From Ryuthela nishihirai (Eukaryota; Arthropoda; Arachnida; Araneae; Heptathelidae): a stretch of DNA of 64,000 bases. The stretch covers positions 54,088,613-54,152,612 of the forward strand of contig JAWZYU010000024.1 of assembly GCA_038380435.1 (NCBI GenBank), given 5' to 3'. The notes under the pieces are model-generated. The model worked only from the letters and a program-made list of their open reading frames with translations, searched no databases and was not told the DNA's origin. A program made the translations under genes and the position numbers. Of the stretch, positions 11,091 to 20,937 are shown one piece after another (the stretch's first letter is position 1; the number at the start of each line of letters is the position of its first letter).

Positions 11091-11241
11091 CACATAGCAT
11101 CACTTCACTGAAGACAGAGCGCTGTCACTGCTCCGAAAAGCTTCTGAGTTTTCTCCTAAAAACTTTCAACATACAGATAGTTTGAAGGATAAACTTTAAA
11201 ATTTTATTGCTCAATGACAGAGAATTTTAAGTTATTTTTAA
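11091..11241. repeat. Dispersed repeat of about 150 bp, copy 1
   Basis: The sequence from gcatcacttcactgaagac through gctccgaaaagcttctgag to gctcaatgacagagaatttt is repeated at 18829-18980 and partly at 18604-18660. It abuts the endonuclease fragment of LINE copy D, so the LINE was broken or deleted around it. The family is unknown. Confidence 0.6.
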
Positions 11242-11560
11242 TCAAAGGTTCCCAATCTGTCATATGACTAAATAACCTATCATAGTAAGCTTTGGCTATA
11301 TCTGGTTCTTTTAGAGCTTCAGTGTTAAAGGTAATTCTCTTAACCTTAGAAAAACATTTCTTAAGCTTTAGTTGCAAAATAATTTTGACAAGGAAATGGT
11401 CAGACCAATTTTGGCTCCACTGTATGACCCAGTATTCCTAGCAGAACTAGCCCACTTTCTGTTAATATATAATTGATTATATTGCTATGCAACCCATCAG
11501 GCAAATTATTGCTATGCAACCCATATGCATTTATAAATGTCCTAGTGTTTATAGTAAATG
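11242..11560 (-). mobile_element. LINE copy D, endonuclease part, degenerate
   Basis: The plus-strand text cctatcatagtaagctttgg and ccatttgctgttaata-like segments match the endonuclease/linker region of copies A-C. An imperfect internal duplication of about 40 bp (attgctatgcaacccat twice, near 11490-11530) is present. The RT core between this part and 10795 is missing. Confidence 0.65.
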
Positions 11561-11810
11561 TTATACATACCATTAGTATATAGGCACATTTAACTTTAAA
11601 AAAAATCAAAACAAATTCTTTCATAACAAAAATCAATAATCAAGTCAAACACAAACTTAAGTATAGCACTGAAACAACACTAGGAAAGAATCAGTTAAAC
11701 CTAACTATACTATAGCTTTCCCATACATATCAGGCCTCTCACATTCACTAAATAAAATCTTAAAGAAATATAATATGAAAGCTCCTAGCTCTGTAAATAA
11801 AATAAAAATA

Positions 11811-12009
11811 CCCCCTCAAGCAGCTGCTTGCTACAGAGGTCTGACAGGAACCTGTCAGTTTATACACCATTAACTGACAGGCTCCTATCAGAAGGTCTGT
11901 GAGGATGGTGGGGACCTCAGCAGAAAAACATGAACATTCATCCTTATCTGAGGCTCAAACCCAGGTTCCTTTGATCAGTAGCCAAGCGCGCTAACCACTC
12001 AGCCATGGT
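11811..12009 (-). mobile_element. SINE-B copy
   Basis: The complete body runs from ccccctcaagcagctgcttg to the tRNA-like head (complement of gctgagtggttagcgcgctt). The B box is present as ggtttgagcc. It has an internal duplication around the ctgacagg/cctgtcag segment. Confidence 0.85.
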
Positions 12010-12566
12010 AACAAATGTAATTAGGTTGTACTTAACAACAGAGACAGAGCTAAACCCACAGGAAGAATATACAATATAAAAACTGCCAACCCATACCATT
12101 TACTACAAAACAAAATAGATATTACAAAAAAAAATAGGCTACACAGCTCTAATGCAAACAATAATTCAAAACAATCTATGAGCAACTCGATTATAAAATA
12201 CTAGAATCAACACCCACAAGGAAATTTTGATTATAAACCTTAAAAAAGACAAACTATACACAACTGATCTGACCCTTCTCCCACCTGCTTGGAACTTGCT
12301 ATTACCCAACTTTCAGTTTAAGTTGTAGGAACACCACTAGGAGGATCACATTATATCAACCCAATCTGCCAAGGAGCTGAGAGCTTCTGAAGATGTCAGC
12401 AAAGCAGACCAATGAAATGCTTTAAGCTTGAGAATAAATGTAAAATGTGTAAAGCAGCAGATGTTATCTTTTACCATCACTCATCAACCAATTAAAGCTT
12501 CAAGAAATACTCCCCAGCAGCTAAGCCACATAGCAAGTCAACCTGCAACACATGGAGAAAAAACAC
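12010..12566. other. AT-rich non-coding DNA
   Basis: No gene or repeat was recognised before the SINE-A target duplication at 12567. Confidence 0.4.
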
Positions 12567-12578
12567 CTCCATGTGTTG

Positions 12579-12964
12579 GGTTGGGTTGTTTTACCTCTGA
12601 GCGGCACTTTTTTGCACACCATGGGCTAAATGGCCAGGTCACATGGACCCCGAAGGCTCAGAGAAGGTTGGGGGAGGGGACCCACTGGAACAGCTGTTGG
12701 GAGACAGATGGTAGCCTCCCGTCAAGGCCATCCAGAGTGTTCTTTAACGTGCACAGGGTATGGCTCTCCCGCACACGGGGCCACGGCTTAACGTCCCATC
12801 CGACGGACGGCGGCCTTTCCAAGCCCATCGGTGTCCCCTACTGACCGTGGGCAAGGCGAGGAATTTTGCGGAGATAAATCTCAACGCTGACCCAGCTGGG
12901 ACTCGAACCTGGGAACTACAGATTACGAGCCTGGCGCGCTACCGACTGAGCCACCCCCGCCCCC
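12579..12964 (-). mobile_element. SINE-A copy, nearly intact, with target duplication
   Basis: CTCCATGTGTTG at 12567-12578 is repeated at 12965-12976 and flanks 386 bp of SINE. On the minus strand it has a complete tRNA-like head with A box (tggctcagtcgg-type) and B box (ggttcgagtcc), the GC-richer central body, and a tail ending in complement of gttgggttgttttacc. This is the best reference copy in the window together with 52456-52839. Open frames over it (12428-12844, 12760-13002) are not genes. Confidence 0.93.
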
Positions 12965-13124
12965 CTCCATGTGTTGAACGAATGAAACATTCTGCACATT
13001 AGCAGACAATGACCATCCAACAATGCTACTGGACTGGCAAACTGCGGACAGCTTGAATACTGTAGCAACCGAGCCTAAGCCTTGGCAGCAACTATGGTGA
13101 GTATATCATCCAATCCCACAGTGG

Positions 13125-13830
13125 TATACTGGTTTCCATAAATTAAGGAAAATCCCTATGTTAAGTCTATGGGAAGCTAACGTCAAAGCTCTATAACTTC
13201 TAAAATAAGTTTTTTTGTTTTGAAAAATGTGATTGCAGATAAAGATCTCAATCAAATAAATCAATATCTCGATTTTCAACAATATTTGTTCAGTATTTAA
13301 TGAGTTCTGCTAAAGTCCTGCCATCCTCTCAGACCTTCTACTATGGCATATAAACTGATAGGCTTCTGTCAGACCTCTGTGGCAAGCAGCTGTTTGAGGG
13401 GGTATTATTTTTATTTATTATTTAATGAGTTATGGAAGTTTGAATATTTAGCAATAACAATACCAGCCACAAAAATTGACTTCAGAAGTTAATTAAAACT
13501 TAATAAGTATTGTATCAAAGTGTTTAATAAAATAAGTTTGTATTTTAGAACTTTGTGTAAAGAATTCTTTCACTATTCTTCAGTTTTGTATAAGTTTCTT
13601 AAGACTGGCATTGCTGTTGCTAAATATTCAAACTTCCAAAAATCATTAAATACTGAACGAATATTGTTGAAAATTCAGATACTGATTTATTGATTGAGAT
13701 CTTTATCTCCAATAACATTTTTCAAAACAAAAAAACTTATTTTAGAAGTTATAGAGCTTTGACATTAGCTTCTCATTGACTGAACATAGGGATTTTCCTT
13801 AATTTATTGAAACCAACATATAACTAAGCT
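13125..13830. mobile_element. Foldback element with arms of roughly 200 bp
   Basis: The left arm (ttaaggaaaatccctatgtt near 13145, then aaagctctataacttctaaa near 13185 and atttgttcagtatttaatga near 13285) is mirrored on the right from about 13620 to 13810 (aacatagggattttccttaa). The centre holds unrelated AT-rich sequence. The structure suggests a non-autonomous DNA transposon or foldback. A SINE-B fragment interrupts the left arm. Confidence 0.75.
13307..13421 (+). mobile_element. 5'-truncated SINE-B inside the foldback
   Basis: Only the body remains (ctgctaaagtcctgccatcc to gcaagcagctgtttgaggg). It is flanked by atttaatgagtt on both sides (about 13294-13306 and 13422-13433), a target duplication. 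The insertion therefore happened after the foldback was in place. Confidence 0.8.
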
Positions 13831-14720
13831 TTTAACTGCATGATATGTAAAATGAACTATTACCATTGAATCATTTTAGCATCTCAAGCTGAAACACAGG
13901 AGACATAACTCTCCCAACAGTGATATTGTGAAATAATTTTTATTACTCACTGTGTTCACTCATAACAATTCAAAATAATTCTATTAGTTGCATTTCCAAA
14001 AAAGCCGGAATTGAATTCTACAATACCCTGGTTCTCAAACATTTCAATACAAATTCACACATACATGTAGGCCACATTTAGTAAATGACAAAAGTATTTA
14101 ATAATAAATCATTGAACAGAAGATGGAAGTGCCAATGCGGCATTAAACAGAAGATTATAGGTCAGACTATTGTAACTCCAATACTCAAACATGACAGTTG
14201 TGTAGATCACTTGCAGTTGTGAGGATCAACTTCTCTGCTCCTGCTTGTGCACGATACATATGATACATAAAAATACACCATTATATCATATTAAGATAGA
14301 GATAGTTCAAAGCCTACCCTATAGTAGATGATCTCAGGCAGGAGCTATCAGAGTGGGATGGAGTGCGGCAAGGTCAACTAATAGCCTGGGTTGTCAGTTA
14401 CTCATGGATCTAGAAGGCAGCGGAGGGTGTTTTTTGAGATGGTTGTCATTTTCCATACACTTGGAGTATACATCCTGTGATTTTCTGCTGAGTTCCCTCA
14501 CCTCTGTTATGAAGGTTCTTATCACATTCCAATGATGAGCTATATTTCAAAGTCAGTCAAGTCAGCCTTTTAACCCATGCCACTTGACTTTCACCAAGAC
14601 TTTACAACTTTTATATGACTTCATAGTAACAAAGCATACTTAAGTTAGTAAGAAATTTTGCTTACACTGGTATGTCTCATGGTACTTTGAACACAATGCT
14701 CATGATACTTTGACCAAGGA
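13831..14720. other. AT-rich non-coding DNA
   Basis: No gene or full repeat was seen. The open frame 14353-14535 has no recognisable domain. Confidence 0.4.
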
Positions 14721-14725
14721 ATAGC

Positions 14726-14790
14726 TCTCAACAGCTCAGTGATCAAAGCACCAGGCATCAGGAGGTCATGGGTTCACATCCCATTCAAAA
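14726..14790 (+). repeat. tRNA-like fragment
   Basis: The text agctcagtgatcaaagcacc then ggtcatgggttcacatccca resembles an A box and a B box (GGTTCACATCC) at tRNA spacing. It is followed by an AT-rich tail (caattttttt). It could be a SINE head or a decayed tRNA copy; the flanking stems do not clearly pair. Confidence 0.35.
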
Positions 14791-14867
14791 TGTAACTCAA
14801 TTTTTTTCAGGAAACTTTTTATAACTTCAAGGTGAACATTCCATGTTTGTTCCTTTGCCTCTTCATC

Positions 14868-17337
14868 CACCTGCCTCAAGCAGCCATGAGCAATGGAGGT
14901 CCAATCAGATTGTAATTTAGTTATCCAAACATGTATATCCTGAGATATGGCATGCTGCATTTGGCCACAATAGGCTAATTCTAATGAGGTCCTGTTTGGC
15001 ATTGTCTGCCACTGCATCCTATGTCTTCTCCTTTTACTGAGGCCTTTAGGCACACTGTTTAACTTTATTCGTTAATCTATAGTTATGCATAAGGAGCAAC
15101 ATGGCCAAACCAACAGTCTCTCTCTGTCCCATATGCTGCTCAAAAGAGGCTGCTGTTTCAATCTAGCTTCATCATTATTATTTTTCATTCATAATTACTT
15201 ATTCATTACTTATTCATTACTTCATTATTACAGGGTCAAACCACTTGTGTCTAAATGTCTAGAATCAAAAGCATCAAGTTTCCTGTTATCTTGTTTGCAA
15301 AGGGTCAATGTTTCACTGCCATAACTAACTTTAGAAAGGACCAAACTATTTTTATAACCTAAATTTAATCTTTAGGTGCATATAACTATTTTTCCATACT
15401 CTCCATAGATTTTTAAATCTTAGCAGCAATCCCTATTGTAACATTTATCTCATGCCACACATCACCAGTATCTATTGTACAGCTCCCAAGATAATTAAAT
15501 TGAGACACTTGCTTAAGGGTGCAATCATTCAAAATAACTGAAACCTACCTGCCTGACCAATTATCATCCTGTAAAACACCAAACAACCAACCAATTTTCA
15601 TCATTTTGATTTTCTCTCTGTTTATCACTAACAGCCCTAATGAAAGAATTCATCTCCTCAACATAATTAATCAACAGGGCCAAATATTTCTCATAATCTA
15701 AATTAGAAATTTTCAAATCCCTACCATTTAAGGCCAAAAATTGAATACCACATAATATAATCAATAAGCAAACTAAAGAGAAAAGGAGGCAAAATCCCCC
15801 TTATTGAATTCCAGTAGCAATGCTAAACCAATTGCTATAAGCCTTACCAACTCTCACATAACTCTGTTATTATAGAAACGCTTTCAATATGCTAACTTGT
15901 CTGGTATGCTACACAATTTATGATCAACCACAGACTACAACAATTAACCGAGTCAAAGGCCTTTCTGAAATCTACAAAGCTGGTAACTAGAAGTTTCTGA
16001 AACTATGCATTTCTCCTTTTTGCCTAAGTGAAAAAATGTTATCTATTACTTCTACCTCTTGTGAATCCACACTACTCATCATGCAGATGTCAATCAACTA
16101 AATTCTTAATTCTATTAAGAAATATAATGCAAAAAACTTTAACTGGAACAATTATTGCAAGAAATGTGATCACCTTTTTAAAAAATAAGGATAATAATAG
16201 CTGTCAATTAATAATTAAAATTTGAAGGTATAAACAGTGTGCTGAATGAAATAATTAAATAAACTCTATAAACACTGTAGGTGCTGGACTAGTCATGTGG
16301 TATCAATAAAAACAATCAGCTCACTGACAACTAATGGAGTAACTGATAGTCATATATTGGGGTGGTGAGATTTAGGTTAATAAATACCTGCATTGGCTTT
16401 GTTACTGTGTTCTTTTTGAGACAGACTCTTCAGTTGTACAAAGGAAAAAATATCAAAATTTGTGCTGTTCTTCATGGGAAATAGTGCTTTCATAGGTCTG
16501 GTGCTGTTGCTTCTCACTTGTTGGGGACTGAGAGTTCTTTTGTGTTGTGGTGTTATTAATCAGCAGCGTGTTGAAGCTGACAGCACGAAACACATAGCAA
16601 TGCCTAGTCACAAATAACTTATATAAGCAACCGGCTCAGCGAATAGGAGTGCGATGTTTAGAATCCTCTGATACCCAGTGACTCATAACACAGGCAGCAA
16701 AGTACTGATTAATAACACCACAGCATGAATGAACTCTCAGCCTCCAAGTGAGAAGCAACAACAATGGACCTGTGAAAGTACCAGCTCCTGTGAAGATCAG
16801 CACACAATACAGACTTTCTTCCTTGTACAACTGAAAAGGCTGTCTAAAGAAGAACACAGTAACAAATTAATCCAGGTATGACCAATTAACCTAAACTTCA
16901 CCGCACTGACATACGATTACCAATTACTCCATTAGTTGTCAATGAGCTGATTGTTTTTCCTGATAACACATGACTAGTCCAGCACCTACAGTGTTTATAG
17001 AATTATTTTAATCTTTGTTTAATAATATATGTAGTAAAATCCTTCGGAACACCTTTATCATAAAAGATATTCAAAATTTCAGTCAGTCATGTGACAAAAG
17101 AAACACTCCCAACTCTAAACATTTCAATAGAAATTTCATCAACACCAGGTTATTTATGTAGTTTAAATTAGAGATAGCCAAAGGAACTTCTGATTGTGAT
17201 ATAAAACCAACATTAAAGTCAGTAATGCATCTATCCTCATTACAAACAATGTGAGTAAAAAACCAAATAAATTGCTTAAGACATTCGGAAATGCTCAGCC
17301 CACCTAGCCATGACAGAATGATAATCTTCAATAGCCT
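14868..17337 (-). mobile_element. LINE copy E: degenerate RTE-like LINE split by a foldback
   Basis: The minus strand shows the 3' end at about 14868 (complement of gcctcaagcagccatgagc). It then shows degenerate RT sequence up to about 16202 (NLDYEKYLALLINYVEE in the frame 15764-15564, a ruined YADD region). A linker portion reappears at about 17033-17337 (NEDRCITDFNVGF in 17415-17083). The part between is an inserted foldback element. A small tandem expansion of ttattcattact lies near 15185-15230. The 5' endonuclease part is absent. Confidence 0.78.
16264..17002. mobile_element. Long foldback element inserted in LINE copy E
   Basis: The outer ends ctataaacactgtaggtgct (left) and agcacctacagtgtttatag (right) are perfect inverted copies. 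Complementarity continues for about 300 bp per arm, for example gttactgtgttctt and tcagttgtacaa in the left arm against ttgtacaactga and aagaacacagtaac in the right. A short unpaired centre lies around 16570-16690. No transposase was seen. Confidence 0.8.
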
Positions 17338-18600
17338 TTTATTCGTCTGCAGAGCTGCCAACCTTGCATGACAAAAAATACAATTTGGTAGAATGAAAAT
17401 TTGGAGGAAATACAACCACTAATGAAAACTAATAACTGTTCGTATTTTGTGGAATTTCAGTAATATATTGATTATTAATCAATGTTTCATTGCATATTGA
17501 TTATTGGTTACTAATTATTATGGAATAAAATAAATTTCTATAATATAAAAAAACAAAAAGTTTCGGCACCTTGTGAGCCTTGATCAGTTATGGGTGAAAA
17601 TATTAGGTTTTCTTCCCATTTAAACAATTAACTAATTATGAATTAAAAATTCCATCTTATAACACAAAGCCTAAATCAGTTCAGTTGAATTTTTCCAGTG
17701 CAAAAAATCTGTGGCACGTATATTTTTGATATTAATCAAATTGAACTTAATCACTAATAATAAACAATAAGTAGGTATCATCTAATGATTAATAACAGAT
17801 CAATATATTATAAAATATTACAATAGATCAATATATACAAACATTACAATACAGAGAGAATAGCAACACCCTTTCCTCCAGTGATTTCTTGAGAAAGTGT
17901 TTAAATTGTCGGCAGTGACAGCTTGGCATAAGGTACAGAAAATAGTGGTAAGTTAACAGCATCCATACTTTTTTGGTATTACTAAAAATTAAACATTAGG
18001 GTGTCCAACTCGGGTTTACAGTTCTCATTTTTCTGATTCTAGTGGTGCACCAAATGTTTACCATTTTATAATGCAAGATGCTAATTTTATTGAAAGGAAA
18101 TCGGCATTATTTTTTTATCTGTTTCTAATTAAATGTTGAATACAACATTTTATTCTATGATATATTTTGCCTGTTGATTCCAAATGAAAAGATTACAATA
18201 AAGTTTAAAAATAAACCTGTTTGAGCCTACAGTGATGAAGGTCAATGCTAAGTCACTATAAAGAGCATCAAATAACAACAATTAGTTTATGCATTTACTC
18301 TGCCATACCTAATTTATTGATTGGTTGACTTCCGGTATTCTGTCCTACTTATCTCACTCTCTAGCAGAGCTGTAATGTTTGCAAACTTTTATCTTAAGGT
18401 ATTGATTTTATTACTACCAGAAGACAAGTCATCTGGGAACTATGAACATTGCTTTCAATCAATATTTCATCAGATTTTCAATTTTAAAAAATATTTTTAA
18501 CTGTGGTGCTTTTGGATAAAATGTTTATTGTGATTATAAAGAATAATTAATTTGAAATGATCAGAAACAAAACCGCTGTTCTTAAATAACAGGGAGAAAA
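17338..18600. other. AT-rich non-coding DNA
   Basis: No gene or complete repeat was recognised. Confidence 0.4.
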
Positions 18601-18603
18601 AAC

Positions 18604-18660
18604 AGGAGCGCTGTCCTTGGTCCTAAAAACTTTATTGCTCAATGACAGAGAATTTTGTTA
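18604..18660. repeat. Dispersed 150-bp repeat, shortened copy
   Basis: It carries gagcgctgtccttg and then ctttattgctcaatgacaga, lacking the middle part present at 11091 and 18829. Confidence 0.5.
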
Positions 18661-18828
18661 TTTTAATTTCAATTAAACTTTAAATGCTTTCAAATAGTTT
18701 CATTCAATTTTTTTTACAGTTCTCTATTCATTCTTGGATATATTTTTGACTTTTCATTTATATTATCTTGTTTTTAAAGCAAAATGAACATTTTTTACAA
18801 CACTTTTTTTTGCCGATTGCCAAAAATC

Positions 18829-18980
18829 AAAGCATCACTTCACTGAAGATGGAGAGCTGTCCTTGCTCCGAAAAGCTTCTGAGAATTTTCTCCTAAGAAC
18901 TTTCAACATGCAAATAGTTTGAAGGATAAACTCTAAAATTTTATTGCTCAATGACAGAGAATTTTAAATTATTTTTAAAG
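18829..18980. repeat. Dispersed 150-bp repeat, copy 2
   Basis: Nearly the same as 11091-11241 along its whole length (gcatcacttcactgaagatg to tgacagagaattttaaatta). It lies about 170 bp from the shortened copy, so a local duplication is possible. Confidence 0.6.
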
Positions 18981-19724
18981 TGTATGCATTGTTTTGCATA
19001 AATAACTAAAAAATTTAAAAAAACTAAACAAATGAAAGATTTAAAAATATTAACAGAAATATTATGAACTATTCACATTAAAATAATTTAGAAAAAACTG
19101 AAAAATAAACCTTTTTTTCAATGCTATTGAAGTTAAAATGGAAAAATACAGTAAAAATTGTACAATAGTTAAAAAAAGGCTTAAAAAATTTAACTTATCC
19201 GTTTTCTTTTAATATTTGCCTTTTTATTATTCACAATTAAATGGGTTTTTTTTTCCTTTTTTTTTCCCCCGTATATAACATGACGTTTCTGCTTTATTGG
19301 TTACTTCAGTATGAGGTTTTAAAGTTATATATTTTATTTTCTGAAAACACTTCAAAATTAACTTGCTCACCAGATGAAACCAGTTTCAGAAACCTGACAC
19401 TTTTAAGGATTTATAATCAATATGTAGGCTTCATCTACTGTTCAATAATCATCATCATCCACAAGCAGCCATGGGTTATGGAGATCCAACCAGACAGTGC
19501 AATTTAGTTCTCCAAGCATATCTGTTCTGAGCTACATCTGGCCACTGCACACCAATTCTAACAAGGTCCTGTTTGACATTGTCTGCTCACTGCATCCTAG
19601 GTTTCCCCCTCTTTCTGAGGCCTTTAGGCACACTGTTCATAACCCTATTCACCAATCTATAATTATCCATATGGACAACATGGTAAAACCAACGAAGTCT
19701 CTCTCTGCACAATATGCTGCTTAA

Positions 19725-20937
19725 CACGTTCAGCATGGTGTGGCATAGCACTGATGTCTCACTGGCTGTTCTACTTTGACCGGCGTGACATCAATGAATG
19801 CCTCAGCTCGAAAATTCTATAAGACGGCGTGGCTTTATTATGTGTCTCACTACAATGTTAAATAGATAGCCATTCAAAATCCACCGTCTGTACGAACTAT
19901 TTATATTACCTGGTCATGAATATTTGTACATGTTTGCTAATTACAGTATATTTTATGGCAATTTGTGACAAAACTTCGAAATAATAAATATTAGGAAATA
20001 ATTATTTATTTATAACAGTAAAAGTAAATACAACTCGAAAATAAAAATAGAACAATACCTGAGTGATGTTATTTTTACATTTTTTGTGCATTATGAATAG
20101 AAAAAAAACATGGAATACAATAACTTTTAACACAAGCTGGACAGTACCACTTGCTTCTGGTCGATTTATTTTGAGCTACATTTCTACCAAATTGTTCTTT
20201 ATTGTTGGCATAGCATACCACACATCGATTTTTCTTGCACACCTCCGATTTATGTGAGTTATTTGCTTCTTCAGGGTCAGCAGACAGATCACTCGTACAT
20301 AAGAGTGTTTCGGCAAGATGTTATAGAAATTCAGTGATGTAATCTTACTCTGCATGATCTCTTTGAATAATAAAAATGCATTGACCAATGCGGAACCTAA
20401 AATTAGTTCAGTTGCCAATTTTCGATACCATTTAGTACCCCTTCTCAGGCAGTGCGAATATGCTTTTAGCTGGTCAGATATGTCAATGTATGTTTTTGAC
20501 TTATTGTACTCGAAAATAGCCCTGGGTTTTTCTATTTGCTTTCCACGTTGTTGCACTTTGATCATCTCGTCAGTGTGTTTTGTTGTGAGTAACAATACAT
20601 CAAGAGTATCTTTCCATTTTAGCATTACAATACCACAAGTGTTTTCTTGGGCTATTATTTCATGTTTTTTCAGTTTTTTATTCAAAACTTCTTTTGAACT
20701 ACTATATTTCAGTGGTGGCATCATGACGTACCACACCGTCTTACTGAACCAAATTTAGACGGTGAGGTAAAAACATAGTGCCTCATAATTTGAGTAATTA
20801 AAAATTGATGAAACTGTATTTAAATGTTTGAAACTGTGTAAAATATTTGTTATAAATATTTTGAAAATGAAATACTACCAAAATAGTTCCCCGTCCTTAG
20901 TGAAAAAAAAATCTGCTCTACACCCATGCTTAACGTG
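19725..20937 (-). mobile_element. piggyBac-type transposon nested in LINE copy B
   Basis: TTAA at 19721-19724 and TTAA at 20938-20941 flank a 1213-bp insertion. The ends are inverted repeats: CACGTTCAGCATGG at the left and the complement CACGTTAAGCATGG at the right. Joining the flanks at one TTAA restores the LINE text gctgcTTAAaggagg seen at 6013-6035 in copy A. TTAA-specific insertion is the hallmark of piggyBac. The element is too short for a complete transposase and is internally deleted. Confidence 0.93.
20176..20736 (-). pseudogene. piggyBac transposase, C-terminal part
   Basis: This 186-residue frame matches the C-terminal half of piggyBac/PGBD transposases. It has a LKWKDTLDVLLLTTKHTDEM segment, followed by YNKSKTYIDISDQL (the conserved catalytic aspartate region, usually GGVDxxDQ). 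Next come GTKWYRKLATELI, ALVNAFLLF and basic residues leading to a degraded cysteine-rich tail. The N-terminal half with the first catalytic aspartates is missing, and the frame ends before a full zinc-binding domain. It starts at a Met that is probably not the original start. Confidence 0.85.

Noticed and set aside
12428..13002. Open frames over SINE-A copies (also 631-843, 41358-41749, 47613-47876, 52493-52816)
   Set aside because: The same peptide-like text recurs at every SINE-A copy. It comes from the GC-richer SINE body and is not a gene family.
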